A stretch of DNA of 64,000 nt from Smittia aterrima (GCA_033063855.1 CP093831.1:26536001-26600000), one strand, 5' to 3'. Positions 13,501 through 25,200 are shown, numbered from the stretch's first letter. Notes: generated from the letters alone by a model not told the origin. Numbers and translations: made by a program.

Positions 13501-16500
13501 TTCGTGTAAATGAATTTCAGCAAAGCTCCAACTGAACCAGAGCTGAAGTCTGGAATATTTATCTCAGTTGCCTCGTCTTGATCTTCAAAGATTTGAGCAA
13601 ACACTTCGTTACCCATTCCTAAAATGTTTTTGTGAACTTTGAATTTCTTGTCGCCAGCAATGATCGTGAGATCAGAAAATTTTCCTGAAATCCACATTTC
13701 CTTAAGTCTTGGATTTAAGTTCACGAATTCAGGAAAAATTGGCTGAGCTGGTTTGATACACTTTTCATCTATCAACTTCATGAGCTCTTCAAGTGATCCT
13801 AATGAACCTCGCATTCTTGGCCAGTACCAAGCATCAATATTTTTGTTTTTTCGAAGGTTCACTCTAACATTTTCTCTTCCAAGCAAAGGTTTTAAAAGAT
13901 TTGAAGATGCGAACTCGATTTTGTTGCCGAAGAATAAAACTGCTCTTAAGTTTGGCGTTTCGGTAAACAAATCGTCCGGAAGTGTTGTCAATTCACAATT
14001 TACAATCCAAAGACTAGCAAGTCCCTCGAGTCCTTTCAAATCACTTTTAGAAATTTCCTTGATGCCACAGCGTTGTATAATCAAATAAGTTAGATTAGGA
14101 AAATGCTTCTCGAGACCTCGCGGAAAATAATTCACATTTGTTTCAAAGAAGTAAACGCATTTGATGTCGTTGTGACTTTTTCCTGCTTTGTGAACTCCTT
14201 TAAATTCTTCAATCACATTTTCTTTCTCGATTATATTTGCTTTAGCAATCCAGCACGTGTAGAATTCTTCTGAGTCTATTGATGTATTTAAAAACCGACA
14301 ATTGATCTCCATTTCGAACTGAATTTAATTTTTTTTTTATCAAATTTCTTATCACTTGAATCGAGTGCCAATTGAAAATGAATCATAAACCGCCGAACGG
14401 TTGTTTCTAAGTTTTGTAATTCAGCGGATTTTTAAGTTTGATTTCAGTTAAATTATTTCACGAGCATCAACCAGCAGAATCATCGTTTAAATAATTTTCT
14501 TGAGCGGATGTCGACAATAAAATTTATTTGAAATGTGTTCGAGAATCTGTAACAGAAATTGATGAATGCATCGTCGCTTGCGACTCAACGTTGTCATAAT
14601 AAAAAACATCCTGAGTCTGAGTCGATGATGATTTGAATATCAAAAGGACTCAGATCGTTGTCGCTTTAATGTGTTAATAATTAACAGTTCGAGAAGGCTC
14701 TGAGGAGTTTTTCTTCATCCTTTGCACCCTTGATCGCTTCGCATTCGTCTTTGGATTGCTAATGGGCCGAAACCCCTTTCCGGTCGTCGTCATTAAAAGA
14801 AGAAAACGAAATTGTATCAGAATTCTTTTTGAAAGTGAGAAGAAAAAAGTTTCAGTTACGCAACGATTCATGTCAATCGGTAATGACGAAGCGCTTCATA
14901 ATTACGAAGGAGCTCGTATCGCACCCTTGCCGACTGTCTAAGTCTGAGACTTAAATTAGTTTCATTTCTCAACGAACTTCTTCTCCTCTTCGAGAACTTT
15001 TTGAGTGAAACACGTGTCAACAATTTGTTGGTAAACATCGATACGGATTATGAGTTTCTGGGGCAGATGCGATCTCTCGACACTTCGGCCTCGATACGAA
15101 TCTAAACTGTTATTAAGTCTTCACTGGAACTCCTTTTGTCCTTCTGGCGATTTAAAGTAAATTTTCATGAGAAATAAAGTTTCACTTTCTGTCGAATCCT
15201 TTTCCACTCTATCAGTCTTCAAGCGGATTTCAAATCGTTTTCCTCTCCTTCCAACATCATCAGCCAACCTACCGCAATAATATTTTCGTAAGCACTTGGA
15301 AACCCTTTTAAATCCATTATTGGAATGGAAGCGACTTCTCCCTTCTGAGAACGAATTTCTTAGTTTCACTCGAAGAAAAGCAATTTAAGGAATCTCAACA
15401 AGTTTATTTCATTCTTCGCGAGAAATTCGCTTTGAGATTTGAGTCAAGTTGAATGAGAGTTAAGCACATAATTAAACCAAAATTCGGGCTCTCGAAGGAG
15501 AAGAATTGAAACGCGTTTAACAAGAATAAAATATTTCGTTTCCGCGCCTTGTTGTCGAGGTCGAGAAAACTCGTTTGCAGTTGTTGAAATGAATTTCGCT
15601 GCGGAAGAAAGCATTAAATTACTTTGACTGTGAATAATTCGCTCGGTCATTGTTTGTCCATCCTCAACCCATCTCATCCCCTTTCTTCCTTTGTCCATTG
15701 CGCGATACTTAAATCTCGAATGTCTTAGCAGCGAGAAGAGCGGTGGGAAATATTCTGAGAAAGGAAACTTTCTCGCTAACCGTTAAATCGTGGCCAGTTC
15801 TTGTTTATTTATGATCGAGAAAGTTGTTTTTCCAAAATCCTTTTTCGTTTTTCTTAAATCAACCGCTCACTCACTCACTCGCTCGCTCGCGGATGCATCA
15901 ACCCTTGTGTTTGTGTTCTTACAGAGAAGTCAGCGGAGCTATTATCCTTTCATGCATCATTTACTTTTATAGTTCTTGTTTGCATTTTTATTTCGTCTTC
16001 GTGATTTCAGTTTGTCAGACGAAGACGATTGTTCGTTAACGGTAAAGTTAATCCGATGGAATTCCTCGATTGTCAGACAATTAAACGATGATTAATGATT
16101 TGATTAGAGATTTTAAATTCGTTGGATGAATATGCAGAAAAGACTTTTTAACGAAGAGGGCTAAATGTAAACACGGAGGGAAATTCATGTTCAACATAAA
16201 TAAATTTCTTGAAGAATTAAATCGTGAGAACGGTTTCTTAAAGAAACTGTCTCGCTATCATTAATCTTCTATCGTTAGGAAGAAATAATCAATGACACTC
16301 GCTCTTCAAGTCTCGTTAACGTTATTGACATTCTCGAAGAAGAAACGTTTCCCTTCAAACAAGTTTTGAGTCAAACTCGTTCAATTTCTATTCAAACGCA
16401 TCAACACGTGCAAAATCTTTTTTCCCTCAGCCTCGAAGTAATTGCGACTGAGCTCGTTTAAGCTTTGAAGCCAAGTCGATTGACTTGATGCGATTAATTA

Positions 16501-19500
16501 ACTTAAGTAGTTACGTACATGGTCTTCTTCTTCATGAATCTTTTGCGTGCACTCAAAGTGTAAGATTCTCGTTGTCCGTTCAGGTATTTCATCTTTTTTG
16601 TTGGCGTTGGTTTCATTTATTCACTTTTTCTTTCCTTTCTTGTCTTCTTCGCATTCACTGAGCAGTCAAGTTTCAAATTCTTCACTTCGTTAATTCGAAT
16701 GTCATTTGTCGAGTCGGACAATCAATTTGTCGACTTGCGCGGGCGACTCAAACGGACGGAAGTTATCTCTGCGATCGCCTTATCCGATCTTCAACTGTTT
16801 TGTTTCTTTTTTTGCGTGGCCGAAAATAATTTCAACGCAGCCGATCTTGTCAATGAAACCAAAATCGATGGCTTCGGAAACATGCACGGAATTAATGATC
16901 TCGACGATGACTTCGCTTTTCACTAATTGAGTTAGGGAAGTTTGCAAAAAACTGTTGTCGGAGAAACCTTCGAATTAAAATTTGTCAAATCACCAAACGA
17001 AATCATTTTTCATTCAATTAAATTGTTTTTCACTTTTTGTCTCTGCGATTTCTTCTCAATTTTCCGTTTGATCGTAAAAACTTTAAATTTCTTTATTTTC
17101 CTAATTTATTAGAAGTCGTAAACCTTCCGAAGGTTCTCAGGTATCGTCGCAAAACTTCACAAAATTATTTTACGAACTCAACGCAACAACTCGTTGTCGA
17201 AGACTGAATCTTTCATATCTCGACGATCCTCTCTTCTCATCGACTTGAACACAAACACAACGAAGTAAAACGCGGCTAAGGCAACGGCGACTCTCTTGCC
17301 GTGTTTCCTGTGCATTCCCCGTTTTGCTTTTGAAACTGTTTTCATAATAATCTTGAAGCTTCTATTCGAATCGAACCCGTAATTATGGAAACAAACATTT
17401 GATAGTCGTACCATTAATAAATGTCTTAGATCTAACTAGGAACTTGGTGCAGATCAATCAAGTTAATGTGTTCAATTGATATTTTCTTCTCTTCAACATC
17501 ACGAGAGCCGTCACTTAAATTATTTTCTCTAATGAATCGAACGCGGAACTCCAAAGTGACTGAAAGCGGTAAACGCTAATTTTCGGCTCCTTCTTTGTAC
17601 CGCACTCACGATTCTCGAGATCTATCCAGCGCTGACTATCGATTGCGGTATTTTCCGATTGAATTATTAAATTCGCGCCCAATTCTGAAGAAAACTTTCG
17701 AGAGATGCTTGCGGTGATGCTCGTGAAATCGTTTTTCGATTGCTTTCCGTTAATTGGAAATTGCTTTGAGAGATATTTTGTGGCTTTTGTTTACCTGAGA
17801 CTTCCTACATCGTCGAAATTGTTTGATCAGACTTTTTTTGGTGATGACATCAGCTGCTCGATCAATGTCGATTTGATTTATTGACAAATAAGAAAAAACA
17901 TTTTTTTACCCCAGAAAATTTGGAAAAGGGTTCGATCGACGTCAGATCGAAGTAGATTTCTAGTTCACATTTGATTTATAGACTGGAAGGTCAACTTGTG
18001 TGTTGATTGTTATTTTAGGCACAAATGTCATTGACCCAATGCGAACATTTCGCTGCAGTAACGATTGGTTTTCAGTTACACAATGCTCATCAATCAAAAA
18101 ACAATTTGCGTTTAAAAAAACAATTTTTTTTTGTAGCGAGTAGCGATGACTGTTCAGTGGAATTCGCGGACTTATTGATTGAGTTATCACGCTACTCGCA
18201 GCGATGACTTTGCGACATAAAAACTTCCGATTTACTCGCGACCGCAATGAAAAAGTTTTATGCTCAACCGACAGAGCTATCAAACTTTCTCATGGTCAGA
18301 TCGATTGAAATTACAAAATCTCTCAATTGAGATTGTTTCCGCAGCAGATTTAATTTGTTCGATAATTCGTTTCGTAAGTGGCAATAACTCAAAATGGAAA
18401 TTAGATTAACTTTCTGAGCTACTTACGAGCTTAGAGTTCAAGCAATTATGTTTTGAATGCTCGAAGGTGCAGATTTCTCTTCTTCTTCGTTGCTCGCTGA
18501 TCTTCACAAAGTTTTTAAGGAATTTTAAAAGAATATTTACGAAACTTCATGAAGCGACTAATGGAAAATAATTTAAACTAATTAGATGGAAATTGCCGAT
18601 GCACGTGGATCGCATCAACTCTTCTTCAACTAAAATGTGCAAAGTTTAATTCATCACGCAACCGAGAAATGCTTTTCGCAAAAGTCCTCGTTCGCTGTCG
18701 AATGTCAGGTAACCGCAGAAGTTCTTTTATTTTTATTCGTCACGTTTAAAGCATGCGATCTGCTTCGTCTTCTTCTTGCTCATCTTAAACGTTCGTTGAG
18801 TCTCTCGCTCTGCTCTGCAGTTGATCGAGACATGCGTCGCTCTGTCAAAATACAATGTGATTGATTACGAACGACAAGAACGCTCTTTCCAGTTTGATTC
18901 ACTTCGTGCAATTAGTTTAGGTTTCGGTCGAACAATTGAATTGAAAATTTTCTCATTTTTCTTGTGTCGAAAATAAAGTTTTCCTTCTCCCGCCATTAAC
19001 GCTTTGTATCAGGTTTCCTCGTAGCCCTTCAATTTCATCCGCATTTAGAGTTCTTTTTTTGTCCATTAACCTTTAGCCATCGACAGAGATGCTTTTTGCA
19101 TTGAAAACGTTTTTCTGATGAAATGAAACTCGAGGACAAATGAAAAGTCCACAGCAAAGCGAATTACAAACTCGCTCAACGTTTTCATCTCACGTGCACT
19201 TTTTTTTGTGATGAATGAGCCTCATTTGCATTGGCTACGAATGGCAATTAATTTCAGTCGTCGTGCGTGAATAGAAATCCAGAACTTTCACTTAAATTAT
19301 TGGTTTTCGCACCAATCGTTTTGTTTGTTCACTGCAAAACGTTTTAAACTTCACTTTTCCATCAATTTCTCCTGAAGCCAAACTGGAGCAAGAAACTCTT
19401 TTCACACTTGACATTTTCCTAAGAGCTTTTGCGGTCGATTCAAGTGTCAACTGCAGGCAAAGTTATGACTTTTCCTTTGGCATTCTGTCTAAGAGAGTTG

Positions 19501-22224
19501 CAAAGCGACAGAGACAGATTTTTTCAATTAACTTTTTTCTCCAGCTTCACCTCGTTAATGAGATTTCATTGCACAACCGGCACGTGAGATTTATTGATCG
19601 GAACATTTTATTTGGCTTTAAACATTATTCAATCTCTTTGCGTTGCGTCACTAAGCGCGGTCGTTTCTTTCTTCTTTTCATCACTTCCGCTCTTTTCGCT
19701 GATCGAAGAGACGTTGGCGAAGCAAAACGTTAATAATTCACGCGCCTTTTCATTTCGACAGAATGAAAACGTGGAGAATGAAAGAACGCTATTATGTAAA
19801 TGTTTTCTTCATGACAACTTATCATCATATCGTCGCTCGAGTAATGATTTCCGCAGACATCTCTCGGCACTAGAGACAGCTCAACTTAACGGAAAATGTG
19901 CGACAAAAAAGAAACGAAGAGACGAGTCGTCTTGGATTTCAACAATCGTCGTTCACAGGAAGCTTTCAAGGTTGCTGGGTACGACGGGAGATTCTCGAAT
20001 CCGATTAATCAAGATTAAACGCTCAACGAGAGCGTCTCTGAGAGTCTCTTCAATTCTTCTTAGGCTTCGAGGAAAGCAAGCCCGCATTAGAAATCACGCA
20101 ATGTATTTTGGCAAAGCCTTACGGCGACCACCTTAAAAATTTTAATAAAAAAAATGAATCCATAATGATGCGGGTTCTCTCGTTCTCCTCGCCGAACCTT
20201 AACTTCCATCGCTTTACTCTTACGATATTACTTTGGCCTTGAGCAAATTAAACATTTTTCTTTTGCTTTCAAACAACTTCAATTCTCTTGACAACTAAAT
20301 TGCTTTCGAAGGCAACTTTAAGTTTTTATTTTTTTTTGGGAGAGGTTTTGAGCATCAGTAGCAGATACAAATGCTTCTGATCTTGATTGATTTCTTGTAT
20401 TAATGCGAAGGGCCTTCCCGAGAAATTCTTCATATTTTGTGATGCGACTGTCTCTTGGGAGAATTTTGGTTAGACTCGGATTCCTTGTCGCAACATATTT
20501 TGCTGTTAAATGACACGGAAAGACACAAACATGTGGCGCAAATTGATTTATTGTCTCTCGCAAGCTCTCGGCTATAATTTTCGGAGAAAGAGAAACATTA
20601 AATTTAAATCTAACTTCCTCTGGACTTCCTATGATCCATTGTCTTCATAAGATGTTCCCCTAATTACGGTCAATTACTCCGAAGCCGAATCAATTTCACG
20701 GAGACGATTTGATTTTCTAATTAAATTCAATTAACGTTGCAGATTCTTCTCACTTTCACTTTTAATTCGTGACAAACGCTGAGAGGATGATGATGATGCT
20801 TTCAGAAAGGAAAGAAGGTATCGAATGTCGTGTCTGTGGGTTTTTTTTTCTCACGAGCGACGAACTGAAGTTCCATGAACTCAACCAAAAATCAATTAAG
20901 GAAATCCTCTGCAAATATTTTTACATCATTTTGTCATTTTCGTTTCTACTCCGACAGCTCGCTTCGATACTTACGAATCCCATATCACTCGCCATTAAAT
21001 TAGTTTCTTTCTTTCCTTCACTTTTTCATTTTATTTTGGAGAAGAAGATTTCGTACGTAGTTGCTCGTTGAAAGGGAAAACGTGCCAAGTCGAATGACGT
21101 GCTTGAACTGAATAATCCCGACAACACAATAATTGCGTTTCGATGAAGCAACTCAAACGTAAATCAACAGAAGTTTGAGTCATTTGAAAAGGATTTTTTT
21201 TCGAGAGGCGCCTCAACTAGAAACTCTCGTAACGAGAGTCTCGTTGTTAACTTAATTTATCATGCGTAGATAAACCGAAAGTGAAAACCTGAGCAACTTT
21301 CAACGCGTGCGGCGATGAAAACACTTTGCATGAGTGATAAAAGAAAGCTTTCAACGCAATTTTAAACTGAAACAACTTTCATTTGATTATCGCTTGTCGA
21401 TGCACATTTTGCATAAACGTTTTTCGTTATCTAACCGTATCAATGTAATTGCAGGTTGTTGTGATTGAGCTTTTGCTTTTAATTCACTTCATCGTAACCA
21501 GCAACATCGCGAGAGTGATTAATTGTCAAAGATAAGTGAAAATATTAATTTGAATATGCTGGCGCGTGAGGAGAACTTCAAAGTGACGTGAAAAATATTT
21601 AATTTCTCAATTTTAAAATTGAAATTACTTGTTCGATGGATGACTCCCAATTCCGAAGGTTCCCTTACTTTGTAAATCGTGTTGGAGTTCCCTCCGATAA
21701 ATTCGCCGCTCAGTAATTTTCTGCAGGCATGAATTCAATTCGCAAATCTCGCGTTTACGTTCGTTCCATCAATGCTATCGAGAAGCGATAAAGTTTACTT
21801 AAGGAAATGTGCAATTTAAAACCTCTTAACGCACGATCATGTAAACATCATTCGTTGTAAATTTATCGAGCAAACATCGAATTTAAAACCGCGAATTGAT
21901 TGCCAAAAAGTTGATTGATTTTAATGTTTGTTTTGTAATCATTTTCAGGGATTTTTTAACTCGAATTTTGATGGATTGATTGGTTTGGTGGTGGAATGTT
22001 GATTCGCTCGGCGTTGAACAGAATCTAATTGGGTGAGAGATGTCGAAAGGATTGATAACTCACCCATTGTATGTTGACCCATTTTCAACAAAGTATCCAT
22101 AGCGGTCGTCATCATGACTCGCTTCGCTTCCATCGGCGGCCACTCTGACTTGCGATTTTCTAACGTCCTCGTTAGTATTCTCATCATTGTTCAATATCTG
22201 CTCCAGCATTTGAATTTTCAACAT
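1578..22224 (-). CDS. Rapgap1: Rap1 GTPase-activating protein (Rapgap1), complete, 5 coding exons
   Basis: GAP for the small GTPase Rap1, working at membranes downstream of G-alpha-i. Coding exons on the minus strand: 22064-22224, 4094-4331, 2290-3849, 1772-2224 and 1578-1715. All junctions are GT-AG and the reading frame holds throughout, giving 849 aa. Exon 2 carries a GoLoco motif near residues 107-128 (LFELLERCQSQRLDDQRC), the G-alpha-i binding element found in Rap1GAPs. Exon 3 carries the Rap-GAP domain with HIGNDIVAIVFQE; the Asn at about residue 473 is the catalytic 'asparagine thumb', followed by NTPFSPDMIASHFLHAF. Exons 4-5 add a Gln/Ser-rich linker and a C-terminal coiled coil. I chose the ATG at 22224 because it is the first in the exon, has A at -3 and follows an in-frame stop; an ATG 15 nt downstream is possible. 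Noncoding upstream exons cannot be excluded. Intron 1 is 17.7 kb and houses two other genes. Confidence 0.9.
6752..6791 (+). promoter_or_regulatory. Type II upstream module with Inr-like TCATTT
   Basis: Block containing AACCGTTCGGCGG followed by TGATTCATTT, upstream of the LRR-BTB gene at 6854. The same block precedes the genes at 13176 (-) and 45826 and occurs without a gene at 37361-37440. TCATTT at 6786-6791 fits the arthropod Inr consensus; no DPE is seen at +28. AACCGTT resembles a Myb site. Function is inferred from conservation. Confidence 0.45.
6854..7984 (+). CDS. LRR-BTB-BACK protein, intronless, in arm A
   Basis: 376 aa from an ATG (MEINC) shared by nearly all family members. Order: N-terminal cap with Cys5 and Cys20; LRR module about residues 45-165 (FPNLTHLEI, ISKNDLKGLEGL, LPDDLFTEMPNL); cap helix ending in DEKC at 184; short linker; BTB about 205-300 (FSDLTIVVGDKKFKVHKNVL, then LLKFIYTNE); BACK-like helices 300-365; basic tail KSKKLKIIKK. 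BTB-BACK proteins are typically Cullin-3 ubiquitin-ligase adaptors, so the LRR would choose the target; that role is inference. The module resembles secreted dipteran LRR proteins, yet there is no signal peptide. AATAAA lies at 8018-8023. Closest partner is the gene at 13176 in arm A', with a BACK tail of the same type (QIAKEVPDELP), but many LRR surface positions differ. Nested in opposite orientation within the Rapgap1 intron. Confidence 0.88.
   Translation: MEINCRFFDKSMGPEILYACSVTKASIIEKENVIKEFKGVHEEKSHNDVKFVSFHQTEVNHFPRGLKKHFPNLTHLEIYFGGITEISKNDLKGLEGLVGLYIENCKLTSLPDDLFTEMPNLREVSFYGNKIEFASSELLKPLIGRENVRVYLGRNKNIDGCFWPGFADSLKSIEDLMKLIDEKCIKPAQPIFPEFVNLNPKLKQMWISGKFSDLTIVVGDKKFKVHKNVLGMENEVFAQIFEDQSEATEIRIPDFSAESVEALLKFIYTNEASEGNAKEIFYIADKFKVAEMKSIYEKVICDQIDETNALETFMFAHRFTSQLIKEKAFQQIAKEVPDELPKNLMEYPEELKKLIDYRRAYEEMLAKSKKLKIIKK
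8766..11660 (+). repeat. Direct repeat B (copy 1), noncoding
   Basis: Matches 16345-19180 in the same orientation at an offset of about 7.53-7.58 kb. The match is mosaic: 8766-9645 and 11023-11390 are nearly identical to the second copy, while 9645-11023 aligns at the same spacing but is strongly diverged. ORFs inside (for example 9117-9350 and 11060-11287) are shared only because the DNA is duplicated; one is shifted by a T-run length change, which argues against coding. Confidence 0.75.
13176..14312 (-). CDS. LRR-BTB-BACK protein, intronless, in arm A'
   Basis: 378 aa, same architecture as its arm partner at 6854: MEINC start with Cys5 and a YTC cysteine at about 19; LRR with FPNLTYLIIQRCGIKEISKS and LPDDLFTETPNL; linker PAQPIFPEFVNLNP identical to its partner; BTB (FSDLTIIAGDKKFKVHKNIL); BACK (NAWETFLFAHRFSSQLLKEK). 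The linker and C-terminal tail show it is the duplicate of the other arm's gene. Several LRR stretches (YFFETNVNYFPRGLEKHFPNLTY; DAWYWPR) instead match the gene at 33827 in the distant cluster, so part of the exon may have been replaced by conversion. Upstream on its own strand lies the type II module at 14376-14420. Likely functional, as there are no stops or frameshifts. Role as an E3 adaptor is inferred. Confidence 0.88.
   Translation of the reverse strand: MEINCRFLNTSIDSEEFYTCWIAKANIIEKENVIEEFKGVHKAGKSHNDIKCVYFFETNVNYFPRGLEKHFPNLTYLIIQRCGIKEISKSDLKGLEGLASLWIVNCELTTLPDDLFTETPNLRAVLFFGNKIEFASSNLLKPLLGRENVRVNLRKNKNIDAWYWPRMRGSLGSLEELMKLIDEKCIKPAQPIFPEFVNLNPRLKEMWISGKFSDLTIIAGDKKFKVHKNILGMGNEVFAQIFEDQDEATEINIPDFSSGSVGALLKFIYTNEVSEDGNAKENFDIADKFKVEAMKLFYEKIIFDQIDEENAWETFLFAHRFSSQLLKEKAFHQIAKEVPDELPTELMEYPEELKKLIDHRRAYEEMLAESKKLKLIKK
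14376..14420 (-). promoter_or_regulatory. Type II upstream module of the arm A' gene
   Basis: Reverse-strand copy of the AACCGTTCGGCGG block. The Inr-like TGATTCATTT is preserved, with one base changed just before it (TTTATGATTCATTT). Confidence 0.4.
16345..19180 (+). repeat. Direct repeat B' (copy 2), noncoding
   Basis: Second copy of 8766-11660. Near-identical blocks are 16345-17216 and 18597-18968. The 1.38-kb block between them is diverged but keeps its length. From 18969 to about 19180 similarity decays. Confidence 0.75.
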
Positions 22225-25200
22225 TTTTAAATGGTTTTCTTATTATTCGTAGTTTGATGATAGATTTCCTGAGTATTATTACATAGTTCACTTCACTTTG
22301 TAGCACTCCGATCGAGTTCCATGAGCTCACGTCTCACTCAGTCGTTGTCGATATTGTGCAATCGTTTATTTTTATTCGTTACTCCAATTTCTTGCTTTTA
22401 AAATCACCGTTCGCATTGAATTGTTGGTTTACTTGTAATTATGCTCTCGGCGAATGTGAATAAATGTTTTTTTCTTACTTCAGCTGATTTCTTCTTTTTG
22501 TCTCGTGTGAATTAAAAATCTGGATTATTTGGAAATGAAAAAACATTTTTTAAGCTTTTTTTTTCAGTGTGAAGTTGATTGGCAATTTTTCAAAGAGAAG
22601 AAAAAAAACAATCTCGAGCTAATCACTCTCATTGAAAAATCTCAACGAGATGAAGCTTTTTGTTTTGATTGTTCTAGTTGAGCTCTGGGAGATTGCGACT
22701 TAATGAAAACGATTTTTTTGTTGTTTCGCTCAGATTGATGTTGATGATTTCAAACGAACGTGACTTTGTATGACTCAAACTCGGAATAATCCCTAATCGT
22801 TTAATACCATTCGCTCTTCATTTAATGAAGCTTTTCATAAGCAAATGCCGCAATCATCGTTAAGCGCGAACGAGTGAAAACAGAGATTTAACCGAAAAAG
22901 TTTGCAGTTTGGACGTTGAACGAAAGATTGCGTAACTTGATGATAAACTAAATCATTCGTCGATTTCCTAGCTTTGCCATTTCCTATTCAAGTCATGCAA
23001 ATAGCTTCCCGCGAAATAAAATCTGACGTGTCGTTCGTGCACGTTCGAAAAACGTCTGCGATACCGCCAGAGAGTGAAGGAAAACTAGTTCAAGAGCAGA
23101 CAAACAAAAACGAATTGCTTAATTGATTTATTTGTATAAACATTCCGGCGGATCGCTCGTTTTGATAAAAAGCCGATGTGCCAATTTTCCGAAGGATTTT
23201 CCATCTCCACCTCCCGCGCCGTTGAAAAAATAAATCGATTCATGGAAAATCTCAAACAATGCTCAACCATTGACGTTCGTCGGAGCGCAAGAAAAATTGA
23301 GCTAGTCGTCCAGTTGTTTAAAGAACAACAATTGTTTGTATTCGCGTTCAGCTTCACGACTGACATTGAAAGAGTCGAAAAGAGCCGAAAAAATTTTAAA
23401 ATTAAAACTGAACTGCTCGTTGGAAACTTGAAAGACAATAAACAAAGAGATTTGTTGATGGTAACTTTTGTTTGAAATAGAAACGGAGAAAAGTACTACA
23501 CGCGAGGGAGACTTTGTAATTGTCGTCACGGTTAAGTGAAGGTCGGAGATCGTGTCTCGAAGGGTTGACGGAAGTTGCGAATAACTCGAAGACAAGATTT
23601 ATGTGACAAACGAAACCAAATTGTTCGCTTTCCCATCCGAAGAGAGCTCATAAATCCAGATCTTCGGAGAGAGGCATGCACCGCATCGACTTCAAGACTT
23701 CAACATGTGTTTTCATTTGTGGACTTGATGATGAAAATATTCCAAACATAAACATTAGCCGGGGCACTAAAAGATTTCTTTCTATTTCTGTTATTTTTGG
23801 GGAAGAAGCAGTTTGCGCCTCTCTCTCAGTTTCATCACTTTCAGTTTTTATTTTATCACGATTTAGATTTGTAACAAAAAACATTTCTCATGTTAGTTTG
23901 AATAATCGACATGCACTCGGAGAGGGGAAGAGAAGAATGAAACCGCAGATCATCATCTTTATTGATTTTTCTAATCTCGTTCAACTCAAGAATCTCAATC
24001 TTAAGAAATATTTTGTATTATGACAGCAAATCGATTATCTCTCTTACAAAGCTTTGTCGAGAGAAAAATTGAGATTGAAATTTAATCTTAAGCAATCGAC
24101 TTTGATGAACGATCTTACGTCGCTCGCTGATAACGATTCTCATTGAAAAAAGAATAAAAACTTTTTTTTTGTCGTCGGATTCACCTCTGACCTTGAAGTT
24201 TGTTGTTTGAGAGTTTCCGTTTGATGCACAATTTGTGCAATTGCCAGAAGATTACCGGAGCCGAGGTTTACACTTTATTTTCCACTCAACTTTACGATTT
24301 CACTGAGTCACAGTCTCTTGCGGTTCCGTATCGACTTTCAATAACATAAAGTTCTTTTAAAACCATTAATCTTTATTAGAAAATCACAGTGTAACGTTGG
24401 TTAATTAATTAGAGGTTGCGTCTCTCGCACCAAAATGTGAAACTATAGATCAGCAATTTATGGGAAGCTATGACCATAAGCGCAAACACCCACAACCGAC
24501 AAGCGGAGATTCTAAACTGGAAAATAAACTGATTTTACAAACTCAGCTCCGCACACTTGTTGGAGCACTCGCTTCGCTCTCTCGTTTCTCTCCACATCTT
24601 CTGTGCTTCAAGTTTGAGTCTTGTTTACACGTTTTCGAACTTCCAACGACTCTCAATCTCTTTTGTGTTGGTTCGTCTACACGAAGTGCAAAAGATTTCC
24701 CGCAAAAAGGTTTTCACTTGTTGAATGAAGAACTGAAACAAGTTTTCACTTGTTTCGCTAACTCAAGCGAAGCTTAATAGCTCATTAAGTTTTTGCACTT
24801 TTTTTTTCGTTTTGGCGATAATCTACAACTTAACCAATTAAGAAACTCCGCGAAAGATTTTCACGAGCGCATAAAAGTCTTTGAGCAAATTAAAGTTTCA
24901 AATTACTTCGCAGATGTTCAACATGAACGCGACGAGGGAATTGAAATGAATCATGATCTCATCGTCGCCGTCGTTGCATTTTTGTTTTGCATTCTCGTTT
25001 GTTGTTTAATGAGAAAATAAATGGACGAGCTGTCTGTTCTATCATTTCGCATGAAATCTCTCTCTAAAACAAGCAAATTGAGACTAATCAGCGGAATAGA
25101 TTGTTCCAAATCTCGACTCATAAAGTTTCGCTCAAAACGGAGCTTAGCGCGCGATTTAATAATAATAAACTTGTTAAGTCTGTAATGACAATGTTTATGT

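Larger units (their letters stand above)
12502..16007 (-). repeat. Inverted repeat arm A' (about 3.5 kb)
   Basis: Reverse complement of arm A (5156-8658), of almost the same length (3506 versus 3503 bp). Contains the LRR-BTB gene at 13176-14312. Followed after 337 bp by direct repeat B', just as arm A is followed after 107 bp by B. This suggests tandem duplication of an A-B unit with inversion of one A. Confidence 0.9.
4332..22063 (-). other. Rapgap1 intron 1 with nested duplication and two nested genes
   Basis: Bounded by donor GT at 22063-22062 and acceptor AG at 4333-4332 on the minus strand. It contains arms A and A', direct copies B and B', and LRR-BTB genes at 6854 (+) and 13176 (-). 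The stretches 4332-5155, 11661-12501, 16008-16344 and 19181-22063 hold no gene or repeat that I can support; ORFs there look random. Confidence 0.85.

Noticed and set aside
19594..20136. 180-codon ORF (+) in the Rapgap1 intron
   Set aside because: Non-ATG opening, no domain, composition like its surroundings, no splice partner; likely chance.
23085..23595. Overlapping ORFs of about 100 codons on both strands
   Set aside because: Mutually overlapping, no domain, no consistent splice sites.
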